The notes: generated by a model not told the origin, from the letters alone. 64,000 nucleotides of DNA from Bubalus kerabau (GCF_029407905.1 NC_073645.1:46563501-46627500); one strand, 5' to 3'; counted from the stretch's first letter, positions 1 through 12,500 are shown. A program made the numbers and translations.

Positions 1-182
1 GCTACCCCATCTGATGCCGCCGCTGTGTACCAAGCACAAAGCCGGACAGAGGTGGTGGTGCAGGCGTCTCGGCTCTCGTGTCTCTGCTCCCAGCAGAGCC
101 CCTACAGAAGGCCGGAGCACCCAGGGGCAGCAGGATCGGTGAATACCAGAGGACCATGTATTCCTGGAAACTAGAGCAGTCG

Positions 183-450
183 GAGAAGGCAATGGCAACC
201 CACTCCAGTACTCTTTTGCCTGGGAAGTCCCATGGACGGAGGAGCCTGCAGTTCGTGGGGTCGCTAGGAGTCAGACACAACTGAGAGACTTCACTTTCAC
301 TTTTCACTTTCATGCATTGGAGAAGGCAATGGCAACCCACTCCAGTGTTCTTGCCTGGAGACTCCCAGGGACAGGGGAGCCCGGGGGCCTGCCGTCTATA
401 GGATCACACAGAGTCAGACACGACTGAAGCGACTTAGCAGCAGCAGCAGG
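183..450 (+). mobile_element. Bov-A2 SINE (dimeric BovA)
   Basis: Two BovA monomers follow each other: GAGAAGGCAATGGCAACCC at 183 and again at about 321, each ending in a tract like CAGACACGACTGAAGCGAC. They are joined by the linker CTTCACTTTCACTTTTCAC. The 3' end is the usual short AGC run. Ruminant-specific non-autonomous element mobilised by BovB. Confidence 0.93.
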
Positions 451-455
451 GCAGT

Positions 456-1680
456 CAGTAAGCACGGCAGGCGCTGGAAGGAGGAAAGAGGTCCTGCACC
501 AAACCCTGTCCTCAGGAGTCGTGGAAAGACAGTGCTGGGAACACAGGAACCACAGCTACCAGAGGCAGACAGGAGGAAGAGGGGGACCCGGGGCTGAGTC
601 CTAAACAGACACCTCTGCACAGGGGCCAGTGACGCACAGCACTGCTGGAAGAGGCCGGGAGTGGGGACAACCCAGACGGCAACCCGCAGGCAACCGGTAA
701 GAGAAATCACAGGGCCACCGTGTAAACGAGTAACACCACGTCACCCGCACAGCAGTTTTAATGAGGTGATTCTGGTGGTGCCGACGTGACACTCTCTCCA
801 AGATTCACTGTAAACGAAAACAGCAAGGGGAGGAGTGCAGTGTGGCCCCATAACCACGTGGTCCTGGAGTGGGAGAAGGCACGCCTTGAGTGTACAGCCT
901 TACACACGCACACGCTGTTTGTGTATTTCATCCAGTGCAGTAAGCATATTAACACCTTTTTGATCAGAAAGAAAATAGGTAAGACTTCAAGAGGAAGGGA
1001 GGAGGCAACTAGGAAGAGGGAAGCAGGAGCAAAGCCCGGCAGCCTGGCCTGCGTGTGCTGGGGGCGGGGGCCGTCAGCCCACGGGTGGTGGGCACACAGG
1101 GTATGTGGAGAAGGGCAGCAGCAGTGGGGCAAGGGGCTAGAAAGACAAGAGTCACACCAGACCAAGGGCGCTGATGCCAGGCTCCATCTTGCAGCCAGGC
1201 GAGGGTCCCCAAGGAGCTGGAGTTGAGGGGGTTGATCCGTTGAAACGGTCCTTTTGTTTGTTTTCTTTGTAACACCTAGCAGCGTGTCTTGACTACACCA
1301 AAAGCTTCACACGTTTCTGGAACCAAGCTGAATCGTAGCAACTTTTGAAATAATCTGGGCACATTCTCAGACCCTGTGAGGCAAATCCAGACCGGCAGAG
1401 CCTGGCACCATGTGGAATTCCCTGGGATTCCTTTGATCCGTGGCATGGGCCTGGCCAAGATCACTGGGGAATGCCAATGCCCGTCCAGGGACTCAGAGCC
1501 CAGTCTGAGAACGGGGCCAGGGACTTTTCAGGCAGAAGCCAGGAACTTGACCTTTGAGGGACAACTGGGTGCACAGCTCTACCTGAGGTAAGGAGGAGAT
1601 GCCCCAGAGCCCACAAGCGACAAAGGCCTGCTGAGCTCATCTGTGGGGCACAGAGCCTACCCTGGCCTGCTCGGTCTTCT
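456..1680. other. No recognisable gene or repeat
   Basis: Moderately GC-rich single-copy-looking DNA. Short open frames on both strands overlap and show no family resemblance. Confidence 0.5.
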
Positions 1681-1689
1681 CTGAGCCCA

Positions 1690-1800
1690 TATTAAGAACG
1701 GCTTCTACCTACTGAGCGCCGACTGTGAGCCAGGCGCTTTATCGCTAGTTACACGACAGGCGTAACTAACAACAGTTTACAGACAGATGAAGCCAGCCAC
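1690..1800 (-). repeat. MIR SINE fragment
   Basis: Contains CTGAGCGCCGACTGTGAGCC and, further on, TTTACAGACAGATGAAG. These are decayed forms of the MIR 3' segment in reverse orientation. Confidence 0.5.
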
Positions 1801-1959
1801 CCAGGGTCTCAGGGGTGAGCTCCCCAGCCTGTGCTCCCACCGGAGCCCACCTGCAGCAAAGCCCCACCCGACCTGCCTCTCCATCCCAAACGCATCCTTC
1901 AAAGCCCCGTCGAGCAACTCCCATACAACCTAGCAAGCTCACTCCTTGGCACGCAACTC

Positions 1960-2520
1960 AGAAAAATGCAAGCTTATGTTCACACAAAGCCCTGCACATG
2001 AATGCTCATAACAGCTTTATTCATAACAGCCAAAACCAGGAAACAACCCAGATGTCCTTCAACGGGTGACTGGCTAAACAGACTATGGAACAGACATGCC
2101 ATGGGACGCCCCTCTGCACTGGAAAGGGACGAACTATTGATACCTACTTGGATGAATCTCCAGGGAATTATGCCGCATGAACAGTCCCAACCCCCCAGAG
2201 GTTAATTACCGCCCGACTCTTATTTATGTAACAGCCTTGAAATGACAAAGGGACAGAATGGAAGGCTAGCTTTAGATGCTGCTGGGGGTCTGGATGGGCG
2301 GGTGGGAGAGGGAGGAGGATGTGCTTATGAAAAGGGCGGGGACCCTCAAGGTGATGGAAATGTTCTGTATCTCGACTGCATCCCTGTCGACTTCCTGTTT
2401 GCGATTTGCACTGTTCTTTTGCAACGTGTTAACTACTGCGGGAGGCTGAGAAAATGATACACAGCACTTTCTACGATTTCTTACAGCTACATGTGAATTT
2501 ACAATGATCTCAGATTTTAA
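1960..2520 (+). repeat. L1M 3' end fragment
   Basis: AACAGCCAAAACCAGGAAAC, AACCCAGATGTCCTTCAACG and a later segment with CTGCATCCCTGTCGACTTC and GCGATTTGCACTG are decayed versions of the 3' region of old mammalian L1 elements in sense orientation. Confidence 0.6.
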
Positions 2521-2532
2521 AAACAAACGTTT

Positions 2533-2692
2533 CCTTCCAGTTTTATTGATATAAATTGATACCCGGCACTGTGTACGTTACAGGTGTACAGCATTATGGT
2601 CTGACCCACATACATCATGAAATGACGACCACAAGTTTAGCGAACACATCCCTCATCTCGTAGAGACACAAAATGAAAGCAGCAAGAAAAAC
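2533..2692 (+). repeat. Old L1-type fragment
   Basis: CCAGTTTTATTGATATAAATT, CAGGTGTACAGCATTATG and CATACATCATGAAATGA form a well-known ancient L1 3' UTR-like block. Assignment to a subfamily is not possible by eye. Confidence 0.55.
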
Positions 2693-2789
2693 AAATGTTT
2701 TCTTGTGTCAAAATTTTATTTCAAGACTTTTTTTTAAGTGGACCACTTTTTTAAGCCTTCATTGAATCTGCTGTGATATTGCTTCTGTT

Positions 2790-2903
2790 TTGGTTTTTTT
2801 GGCCATGAAGCACGTGGGACCTTTGTTCCCCGACCAGGCATCAAATCCACAACCCCTGCATCGGAAGGAGAAGCCTCAACCACAGGACAGCCAGGGAAGT
2901 CCC
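2790..2903 (-). mobile_element. CHR-type tRNA-Glu SINE
   Basis: Reverse complement begins GGGACTTCCCTGGCTGTCC and contains the promoter-like tRNA part and CATGGCCAAAAAAACC near its end. This is the artiodactyl tRNA-Glu SINE body. Confidence 0.8.
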
Positions 2904-3089
2904 TTCCTGGTGTCACACTTTTAAATGGAAAAAGCCCACTCCATTGACGCATTTATCAAAACTCATAAAACCAAACACTAAAGACTGAATTACACTGCAC
3001 AGACATATGAAAAAAAAATTTTTTAAGGGGCCCACGTGGCTGCCACTGCCCGTACAGGACGTGTGCAGGGTGGGGCAAGGATGCGTGCT

Positions 3090-3230
3090 AAGGGACTGGG
3101 CAAGCCTCGCCATCGCCCTGCAAGTCACCTGACTTTAGTTTCCTCATCTTTAAAACCAAAGTGAGAACACCTTTGCTCTGCGGGCTGCCGGGAGAATTAG
3201 GCTAAGCAAAGGCACATAACAGCGCAGCAC
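3090..3230 (+). repeat. MIR SINE fragment
   Basis: GGGCAAGCC, CAAGTCACCTGAC and TTAGTTTCCTCATCTTTAAAA form the MIR core in sense order, followed by GGAGAATTAGGCTAAGCAAAG. Confidence 0.65.
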
Positions 3231-3424
3231 AGAGAAGGCCCCAGACATCGGTGCCCACTGCCCAGGGTACCCATGGATGGTCAACGGGCACCAAGTGACA
3301 TGCCCTGAGTCTACAAGAGGCCTCAACCCAGCCCCGCGGCAGCCTGGCTCCAGGTCCTCCTCTACCTACCCCTTCACAGCTGTGCTTCCAGCCTCCAGCT
3401 CCCTGAGCACCGACGACAGGCTGG

Positions 3425-3610
3425 GCTCTTCTCATTTCATCTAATTCCCACGAACAGCTGTTGCTGCTAACAGGATTCCCATCTTCCAGATGAGAAGACT
3501 AAGGCTCCGGGAAAATAAATCAAGCATTTGCCCAAGATCCTGCAGCCTAGAAGGGCTGATGGCAAGATGTGAATCCAGGTCTGCCTCCTCAGGACGCTTC
3601 ACAGACAGGT
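3425..3610 (-). repeat. MIR SINE fragment
   Basis: CCAGATGAGAAGACTAAGGC, TTGCCCAAGATCCTGCAGCC and GTGAATCCAGGTCTGCC match the reverse complement of the MIR core. Confidence 0.7.
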
Positions 3611-3619
3611 GGTGACTTG

Positions 3620-4910
3620 GCTTTGTCACACGAGCCTTTCCTAACAAGCAGCTCTCTTGGTTTTGGTTTGCAACCTGCAATGTGCCTTCTGCAAGCCCCT
3701 GAACCCAGCTGTCTGATGTCACTGTGGTTGGAGACGCTCAGCTTCTGGGGAGTGGGAACCCTGCCCAGTGCACACCAAATTCCTTTATATATGCAAAAAG
3801 TTCTGTAAACTCTCAAATTCTATATAACTCTTCAGAAGATTACAGGAGTTTACCAAACGCTTCTGTAATGCGTTTTGAAGAGCTACCCTTTGAAAAGAAA
3901 CTGACCACACTGGAACTCACCCAATTAAATGTTTCCTTCTTTTAATATCCTTATCCTGTGTTTACTACTTGTGCAAGTTAGTTTTATAGCAGGAGAATAT
4001 CTCACCACCCCAAACACAGGACTCGGAGCAAAACCTAAACATAACCTTGGCCGCTGACAGTGATTTTCCTGATGGCCTGAGCAAGTCGTTCCTCTCACAG
4101 CCTCCATGTCCCTCCCCCTCCAGTTAACCAAAGGAAATGGGAGAGAAACAGCAGTTCTGCAAGGTCCTGGAGAAGGCTGCGTGCACTTCTCAGCTTCGGT
4201 GACTTCTCAGCTGCTGGTGTGACAGAAGCAATCTGTGGGCAGGCTCTGGAAGCTAATTTATGAACGTTTGAGGAAGTGCATCTTTCAGGGGGCCATGCGG
4301 CCTTTTGCCAGATCCCGTGACAAACTCCTGGAAGGGTGGAGAGGAGAGACTGAATCCTGTGGTCGCAGTCAAGGTCCACCTCTGCCAAGAGAAGGGAATT
4401 AAATCTGCCTGGGGAGGCCTTTCGCTTGCAGCTTGTGTAGCAAAGGCATCTAAGTTTAAGAATAAAAAGTTAAAAGCTGCCTAGGAACTTTTATCAAGAG
4501 CCCATACTTTCCCAGACCGAGCTGATACTGGAAAGAGTCTGCAGTTTCAATAAGAGGACATGCCTGGAGAATGTGTTTCCCAGACGCTGGTGGAACGCTT
4601 AAACTAACTCCCTTGGCCTAGGTTCCCAAGTCTTCAGGTCCTACTGAAAAATGACCGATCAAAGAGTGAGGCCTTCACCACCTGCAATGCGCTGACAGAA
4701 AAACAGAGACAGATGATACCTCTTACGTCAATACTTGAACACCAAGGACATGCTTGACACCAAATATCACTGATTTAAGGCAACTCCACAGCAGAGGCAA
4801 CAGACAGCAAATAATAACCTTTTATCCACCATCTTCCCAGTAGCTTCCTGGTCTGTGTTTGTGGAAATTAATAGGTGATGTGGGGTCTACCTTTAACAGA
4901 GCATGAATAA
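3620..4910. other. No recognisable gene or repeat
   Basis: Mixed-composition DNA with no confident repeat, RNA or coding signature. Confidence 0.45.
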
Positions 4911-4912
4911 AA

Positions 4913-5116
4913 TGTTAATCTCTCAGTCGTGTCTGACTCTTTGCGACCCCGTGGACTGTAGCCCGCCAGGCTCCTCTGTCCATGGGATTCTCCGGGCGAG
5001 AATGCTAGAGTGGGTTGCCATGCCCGCATCCAGGGGATCTTCCCGACCCACGGAAGACCCACGTCTCCTGCACTGCAGGCAGAGTCTTTTACTGTCTGAA
5101 CCACCAGAGCAGTGAG
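4913..5116 (-). mobile_element. Bov-tA SINE
   Basis: Plus strand reads CTCAGTCGTGTCTGACTCTT through GTGGACTGTAGCCCGCCAGG to the tRNA-derived head CACTGCAGGCAGAGTCTTTT and CTGAACCACCAGAG. This is a complete BovA monomer plus tRNA-Glu-like head in reverse orientation. It shows CpG decay and a few substitutions. Confidence 0.93.
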
Positions 5117-5139
5117 GCCCCCAGGCTTACCAAGTCCTC

Positions 5140-5295
5140 AGAGCAGCCCTTCGAGTGGGCACTGCTGATTTCCCATTTTACAGAGGGACAAGCTGAGGCC
5201 CAGGGTCACCCAGCTGAGAAGGGTGAAGCAAGGATTCAACCACGTCTGATGGATTCCAAAGTCTCTGTCTTAACCACCGAGGCTTCTACTCCAGG
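5140..5295 (-). repeat. MIR SINE
   Basis: CCATTTTACAGAGGGACAAG, TGAGGCCCAGGGTCACCCAG and TCTTAACCACCGAGGCTTC give a well-preserved reverse-orientation MIR from core to 5' part. Confidence 0.8.
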
Positions 5296-5299
5296 ATCT

Positions 5300-6930
5300 G
5301 TTAACATTTATCATAATTATCCCACAAATGTTTGATCTCTCAAACGGACCAGATACCGAAGTACAGACACTGGGTTTGCAAGACACCCCTTCTCTATAAG
5401 CTCTTCCCGAGGTGCCCCAGGCCACACCTCAACCTTCTGGGCTTAACGATGGAACTGGCACTAGGGGTCCCACCGAGACAGGGAGTGGGGAGGCGGGAAG
5501 GTGGGGGTGAAAGCATGTGGGCACTGCTTCCCCACCCCAAACGCATGGAGGTGCAGGCACGCCGGGTGAGGTGTGGAAGGAAGAGGAAGAGGTGAAGGGC
5601 CTTCCAGGGAAGCCAGGGTGCCCCCAGGCCTGGGCCAGTGGTGCCGGCTCCCCGCTATATCAGATTCTGAGTCCACTGGCCCCCATCTCTCTGGGCTCCC
5701 ACAGCCCACCCTGCCCTTCTCTCCAAGTCCATTTCCAGGGCGCTCTGGCGAGCTCTCCCCTCCAGGTGTGTCGTCCGGGTGTGGGCCTGCCTCTGGCCTC
5801 AACAGAGAGCCTCCGACAGCAGGAACCTGATCCGTGTCTGTTCGCGGAGTCAGTAACAGGCTGGGGGACGAGCACTGGACGCAAGGTCCAGAAGCACTCT
5901 CGGCTTAGTCCCGTGCCGGCTGTGACACCCTGGATGCGCGTATGACTTTGCTAAGCTTTGTGATCTGTAAGAAGTCAGCCCCCTCGAGTGGGAAGTTAAG
6001 GAAAGAAAGGTCTGCATGGTGGGGCCCCTGAAGACCGAGGTCCCCAGGTGATTGCAGTTCAAGCACTGAGGGGGCCCTCCTCCAGCGCGTGGGAACTGGC
6101 TACCAGGCCACAGAACAGGCTCACCTCGCTGGGGGGTGCAGTGGCCAGATAATCGAATACATGATTGAGTCTCATGGGCCCTCGGGCTCCCGTCCACCTG
6201 TGGCAGGTGAGGAAACTCGGCTCAGAGAGGCAGCACGGCCTGGCTACACCACACAGCCGACTCATGGCTGCCCGGGATTCTTGGGGGGCTGAGCAGTGAG
6301 AATAAAGCATCTGCTGTACTTAGAGATAGCATGCTCACCCCATCTCTGATCCCTCATCCCAGAGTAAGGTGTATCCTTGGGGGTGTTTTCTGCAGTAACT
6401 AGAGTGATTGCCATTCCCTGGGCTAGACCTCCAGGTAGTCAAAAGCCGCCAAAGGCCCAGTCTTGGGGGAAGGATGAGCGGCCACGCCACCCAGCGGGAG
6501 AAGAACCCACCCTGTGCCCTGCGCAGAGCAAAGCGGCCCAGGCTCCCTCATGAGGCTGTCTTGATGGAGGGCAAGCAAAACCTTTGCTTTGGTTCAATGA
6601 GCTGTTGAACCAAACTGGGACTCTGTTCTCTGGGACTTTACACAGTCACTCTCACAGCGCTGGAGGGATCTGCTGGGTTTTTTTGTTTTGTTTTTTTTTA
6701 AGCAAATAGCATTTCAAGAGGAGGGGGAGGAAGGACATTATTCAGGGACATGAAAGTGTTGAGACCCGGAGCCAAAACAAATCTGAACATGGGAACGAGA
6801 CAGCCTGAGCTGCTTCTTGAAACTGAAGCCAGCTGCATGCATGACCTGTCAAGAGCTCATTCATCATGAGAAGTAACTGACAGGCCAGTCTCCTATCCTC
6901 GCTACCGGTGGAGTCATTCTAACCTGCCAA
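5300..6930. other. No recognisable gene; possible faint MIR
   Basis: GC-rich DNA. A stretch at about 6190-6290 (GAGGAAACTCGGCTCAGAGAG) may be a decayed reverse MIR. A T-rich tract lies at 6678-6703. Nothing else stands out. Confidence 0.4.
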
Positions 6931-6934
6931 ACCC

Positions 6935-7031
6935 GAGAGAGAGCGAGAGCGAGCAAGCGAGAGCGAGAGCGAGAGCGAGAGCGTGAGCGAGAGCGTGAGA
7001 GAGAGAGAGAGAGCGCTCGCGCGAGACAGAG
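6935..7031. repeat. (GAGAGC)n / GA-rich microsatellite
   Basis: Repeated GAGCGAGA and GAGA units with interruptions, ending GCGCTCGCGCGAGACAGAGCG. Read on the minus strand it produces a long artificial Ser-Arg run, which is not a gene. Confidence 0.92.
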
Positions 7032-7539
7032 CGTCCTATGGACTAGAGTCCGAGGAGCGAACTCAAAAGGAAGGAAAGGAAGGCTGGGCGGGGAGGCGGA
7101 GGGGGTGGAGGACCAGCACTTACTGAGGGAGCACAGACTAGACACCGCCTTCTCCTCCAGACCAGGGCGAAGCAGAGAACAGAGGACGGGGAGACAGAGC
7201 AGGGGCCCCTGAGATAAGCTACTGCATGTTAAGCCACTTAGCCTAAGACGACCATGACCTGTTCTTCGCTCAGACCTATTTACAAGTACAGTGAATGTAA
7301 TCAAAGCACGGTTAAGGAAACAAAAAAGAGGAGGGGTTAAAAAAAAAGAAAGAAAAAAAAAAATGGAACAAGAACAGAGTAATCCAAGTGGCCTCTTCCT
7401 GAAGGCGGCGGGGCTCGGGAGCCGAGGGCTCTGGCCCGGCCTCTAGCCCAGCCCCGTTTGCCAACTCACGTCCCCCGCATGGCCTTGGTTCCCTCGCCTG
7501 GAAGCCTGGGCCACGCGGGCTCTGTGTCTGCCCAATGAG

Positions 7540-7640
7540 CCCCAGCTGGGTGGTTCAGCCAGGTCCTGCAGCCTCTCTGAGCCTCAGTTTCCTCCCATGC
7601 ATCATGAAAAAAGGAGCCCGGGGGAGTGGTGACTCGATCA
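7540..7640 (+). repeat. MIR SINE fragment
   Basis: CTCTCTGAGCCTCAGTTTCC followed by TCCCATGCATCATGAAAAAA is the MIR core in sense orientation. Confidence 0.55.
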
Positions 7641-10080
7641 GAGAAGCTGAAAGTGTGTTGTGAGCTGTTGTGAACTGTTGTGAGCGGGCAGGAAGGGCTG
7701 ATGCCTGCCCTGCAGTCACGCTCTGGCGGCCAGGCCTTGGGTGGCCTTTCCTGTCCTGCTCAGACCCGACCTCCAGCATTCAAGATCCCGGGAAACCCGG
7801 ACAACAGCAAAGGCCGAATTCTCACTCGCTGCCGTCGCAAGCCTGAGCCATGACCTTCTGTACAGCTGAGTGGGGAGCAGGAAGCCACCCGGATACTCAC
7901 TGAGGGGCCGGTGACGCCTGGGTTCTGGGGCTGGGGAGGGGGGTTGGCCCCACCCTTCCGGATCTATGGGTGCAAACCGGGGTGTTTGCATAAGCACATT
8001 TTCCAAGCTTGGTCCTTAAGCACAGCAGGGGCGCCTGGTGTCTTTCAGTGACATTAACAATGTTCGGGGATGAAGGAAGTTTCTTGGCAGGCCAGGAAGT
8101 GAAGTCACTCACCAGTTTTCACACCTTGGTCTCCTATCTTCTGCAAAGGAATATCCTCCCCCTCAGCAAAATATTTATGGATTTTTGGTGGGCTGGAGGA
8201 CCGGCCCCCAGCCAGACTGCAGGCACACTTCCGAGCCAGCACAGCTCGGGCAGGGAGAGGCGGTCCTGACCCACTGCAGCCACACCAGCCTTGCCCTCAA
8301 AGAACCCCCGGCTGCCGAGCAGAGCGCACAGAGTCCCCCCAGCAGCAGCCGGCACTGGGGCCACAGCTGGAAGGCAGCCCCTCTCTGTCTCAGGGGCCCC
8401 GCGGTATCACAAGTGCCGCCCTGGAACAGGGGAGGTGACGCAACAGTAAAGGACTGCTAGGGACGTGAGCACCAGGCCTCCCATCTGCCACTCGCTCAGG
8501 AGGTCACACCCTGACCTCATCTTGCGGACCAGGGCCTCACCCTCCTGAACCCACTGGTGTTACAGGGTCTGGTGCAGAAATGAATCAGCCCGGCTAACCG
8601 ATCTACCCAGAGGCTTCCGCCCTCCCCTCTGCCCCTGGTGCTGCAGGCGCCACTGCACGTTCGAGAACGCTGTCAGCAGCCAAGACGAAACTCTTCAGGG
8701 TCCGTCGTCGTGACAGGTACCCTTGAACTTCGGGCCACCTCACAGTCAACATTCTCCAAGCTGTGCCTCTGGTGCCTCCCAGGGGGCTTCCGAAGGGTGG
8801 GCCCATCTCCACCTAGATGACGCTGACATCAGCACGAGGCAGAGAGAGCCACTCTGTGAACAGCAGCCACCTGTCGGCACAGGCAACACCACACTCTCGA
8901 GGAGGCGGGAGAAGGGCTGAGGTCCAAACTCACAGCAAAGCCCAGAGACCCGGTTCTGAATGATTTAGAACGGTTCAGGGGCCAAAGGCAAGGACCAGCT
9001 GCTCTCGGCTCCTGTTTCACCTTCCGGCAGGGCGTGGGGCAGGGGAAGGGAGGGGCGCCTCATTTGCAAACCCATCTCCACTTCCTCTAAGCGCCAGGGT
9101 GGATGTGACAACCGGCCTCATGAGCACAGCCCTCGAGGGGGTTAAAGAGGAAACGGCAGGGCCAACCCAATTCCAGAAGCCCTGCTAAATGCTTGCAGGG
9201 CCTCTAGGGTATCCTGACAGCTCTAAGGGCGACTCCGAGAGCCCTGAGAGACTTAATCCAACCTCGGGAGGTGAGGAGACCACCTCCTTCGTCAGAAATG
9301 GCTCGGGCCCCGGAAGAAACGCAGGTTCATTCCACATTTGTCCACAACATGCCCCAGTATTCCTGAAAACCTGCAGACGTGCCAGCGGCTGCTGTCGTTG
9401 TCACGCTGCTGTCATCGTCCCCTACCGGGGCCAGAGCAACCAGGGAGTGGTGCAGACTTGTCCGACCCTCAGGAAGCGCATTTCACTAAGTCAGCAGCTA
9501 AGCTCTACAGCCAGGCCTCAGAGCACCTCCCAAACCCGCCAGCGGGCGAGCTGGCCTTCGCCCCACGTAGAAGGGACCTCGCCCTGCTCAGGAGCCTCCT
9601 CTGGAAGAGATGCCAAGCAGGCACGAGCAGGAAGGGGCAATGCCCGCCTCCTCGGCCAGGAGGAAGCCCCAGGGAGGTGAGTGTAAATTATCAATGTGCT
9701 CAGAGTTATAGATACAATAATAAAACTTTTTTTTTTTTTTTAAAGAAGTTGTCGGACTGAGTAAGAGGACAAGATGAAACTGGATGAAATTTAACAGGTC
9801 CTTGGACAGAGGTCAGCGTTTGACACCAAAACCAAGTTTCAGGTGCTCTGGGTGAACGGTTAACAGCAGGCTGTCCTCCCGGGAAAGCCAGCTGGGACAG
9901 GGTTGTGCTCATTCACTCCACAAGCCCTTGTCCAGCCATTGCTTGGCGTCCGCAGGCGTTGAAGACAAAAACATATGTAAGCCACAGGCCCTCCGCCCAC
10001 AGAAGTAAATATTATTAACTGATGCATGAGTGAAATAGAAAGTAAAATGCACTAAGAGACGGACTACATTTTAAAAGACA
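7640..10080. other. No recognisable gene
   Basis: GC-rich DNA without a convincing coding or RNA signal. Contains a short triplicated 10-mer (TGTTGTGAGC-like, about 7657-7686) and a T-run at 9727-9742. Some segments may be very old repeats I cannot name. Confidence 0.4.
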
Positions 10081-10083
10081 AAT

Positions 10084-10271
10084 GACAAGATAACATACCT
10101 GGGTGCGTTCAAAACTGGGCATCAGCACCTCTATGCGGTGCATGCAAAGCCGCGCTGAGGTCTCCCCCCATCATCCCTAAGACATGATAATGTAACTGGG
10201 CCTTCCGGAGTGCAAAACTGGGCCTCACCACTTTATGGGGTGCATGCAAAGCCATGCTGGGGTCTCCCCCC
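10084..10271. repeat. Tandem duplication, about 97-bp unit
   Basis: Unit 1 (10084-10180) and unit 2 (10181-10271) both run GACAtGATAA-like start, then CAAAACTGGGC, GGTGCATGCAAAGCC and GGTCTCCCCCC. They are clearly homologous but diverged by several substitutions and small gaps. No known family recognised. Confidence 0.8.
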
Positions 10272-10799
10272 GACCCATCGGTGGGGGGGGTTTTCTTCCT
10301 GAGCAGATTCTTGTTCACATCAGTTATTAATAAACCAACAGAATACTTGCTTGAGTCATGATGCTTATGAAGCGCAAAGCCCACCGCGTGCCCAGACGTG
10401 GCATTCACGCCCACCAGGCCCCAGTAGCCAGGGCTGGCAAAGCTGCTCTGCGGGCCCCAGGTCTGGCCTCGCCCAGCCACTGAACAACACTGGCCACACG
10501 CAGGGGTCAGTGGCACTCACAAGCCCACAGTGGGTCCCACTTCTCAGAGGGGTCAGATACGGGAGGCACCAACAGAATAAAACAGTTTCTCCCCCAAACT
10601 TTCAGCCCAACCCAATTTAAAAGTCACCTGCCTTCCACAAAGCGGAACAAAGGCAAAAACATAACTTGGGCAAACATGGCCTGTGCCCTGCTACTGTCAA
10701 CCAGGCGGCCTTCCCCCTTGAGCCTCAGATGCCAAGTTAATCTGCCCTACAGATTAGTCCTGCTCGGGCGCAAAAAATATGCATCTTCAGCATAGATAA

Positions 10800-11170
10800 G
10801 ACGGAAAGCAACTTAACTGCCTAACAGTAACGACAGGATAAACAGCTGCCCAGACATCCATGCAAGGGACAATATGCAGCTTTTCAAAAGACTTGATAGG
10901 TACCAAGAGGAAATCATCTTCCAGTCTAGTGCTAAGTGAGAAAGCAAAGACAGTGGACACAGCAAGCTCCTATTTGGGCAAAACTAAATATATGTAATCA
11001 TAATATAGAAGGATGCAAAAGAAACAATATGAGGGGTCTTTGGGGAGAGGAAGTGGGTGGCTGAGAACAGAGTAGGGAGGAGGCTCTTCACGGAATACCA
11101 TTTTGCATGTTTTGAACTTTGAAGGTGTGTACTATGCAAAAAAACATATAAATGTTTAAAATCAAAAGTC
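10800..11170 (+). repeat. L1M 3' UTR fragment
   Basis: CCAGACATCCATGCAAGGG, AGTGCTAAGTGAGAAAGCAA, GAGAGGAAGTGGGTGGCTGA and TTTGCATGTTTTGAACTTTG follow the order of an old L1 3' UTR in sense orientation. Confidence 0.6.
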
Positions 11171-11353
11171 TGTATATATTTATATATGGTTGCACATCAA
11201 TGGAGTATCTCTGGGAGAATAAACAAAAAGGCAACAGGAGCTCTTCCAGAGAGAGAAGGCGAGGCCGACCAGGGAGACAGGGATGGAGGCAGGGAGAGTT
11301 CCTTTTCACAGCTGAGTTTGTACCCAGTGTACATATTGTCTATTCTTAAAAAT

Positions 11354-11385
11354 TACACACACACACACACACACGCGCACACTCT
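11354..11385. repeat. (AC)n microsatellite
   Basis: About a dozen AC units followed by GCGCACACTCTCTC. Confidence 0.95.
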
Positions 11386-11389
11386 CTCA

Positions 11390-12500
11390 CACAGCTGCCG
11401 GTAGTTACCCAAAAAACCCCCACGGTTCCACGTGTCCCGAGCTTTGCTCACGCTGGGCTCTCTGGTTGCTCACCTCTTAGCCTTGTCCACCTCCAGCTGA
11501 GCTCAAGACCCTCAGCTCTTAAGACTCAGTTCAGGTGTCTCCCTCTCCAGGAAGGCTTCGCCCACCCCACAGACGGAGAATCAAAGGAGCATGAAATGAA
11601 CGGGCAGCGTGTCCATCTCCCCCGCAGGCTGTGAGCTTCAGGAGGGTGAGAACCCACCACGGTCCCCTGAGTCACAGGACCTCACACGGACAGCTGCTCA
11701 GGGAAACATTTGCTGAACCCAAAAAACACATTCGCTCCATTAAGTCGGGTCTCGACTTTCCTGATGCCAAAAGCTATTGAAACCTCTCTTGCTTGTGGGG
11801 TTTCCCTGCAGCTATCAAAATTCTGCTGTTGGCACTAATTCGAAGCATTGCATGAATGCTCTCCTCGTCCACGGAGAGGCTGGGCTCAAAGCTGTCTAGG
11901 TTCCATGGCAGCAGAGCAGGAGCAGAGCATGTGGTCGGAACAAAATCACTCTCTCTGATACCACTCTCCTCCTAGAAACTTGCAAATACCCATCAGGAGG
12001 CTCCCTGGGCGGGCTGGCAGGTTGGCAGGAGGCCCTTCACACACCCAATCCCAGGAAAACCTCAGCCCAGGGTCCTTCCCTATTTGTTTTTTTTTTCTCC
12101 CCCAAGTTCAGCTTTTAGGAGAAAGCACCTGACTGCACTCAGGGCTGGCAGGGAGGCAGCACCCCCAAATGCTGGCGTCCCCTGAGAAACTGGAGGCCTG
12201 AGGGCCGGCAGCCAGCACAGTGAGCAAGGAGGGCCAAGGGGCAGGACCTCCGGGGAGAAGTGAGATGTGCATGTGACGCTGTGCTCCTGAACAAAGGGCA
12301 GCTTCTGAGGGGCTCTGATTCAACAGGCAGGTCCTACGCACACCCTGCCTCCTCCTCCTGGTACAAGGGCCGCGTCCCCAGTCCCACACTGCCCGGGCTG
12401 GCCATGCAAGGGTCTGAGAGAGGAAGGTGGAGGGACCCAGCCAAGCCCTCACACACCACCCGCTGCTCCCAGAGGTATACCGCAACGCACACCTTGGAAA
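11390..12500. other. No recognisable gene or repeat
   Basis: Single-copy-looking DNA. Short frames overlap on both strands without family resemblance. Confidence 0.45.

Noticed and set aside
4913..5116. tRNA-like sequence in Bov-tA and CHR SINEs
   Set aside because: The heads derive from tRNA-Glu but lack a complete cloverleaf and sit in typical SINE bodies. No true tRNA gene was found in the window.
6864..7304. Minus-strand frame with a long Ser-Arg run, resembling an SR protein
   Set aside because: The run is the direct translation of the GAGAGC microsatellite. The flanks show no RNA-binding domain.
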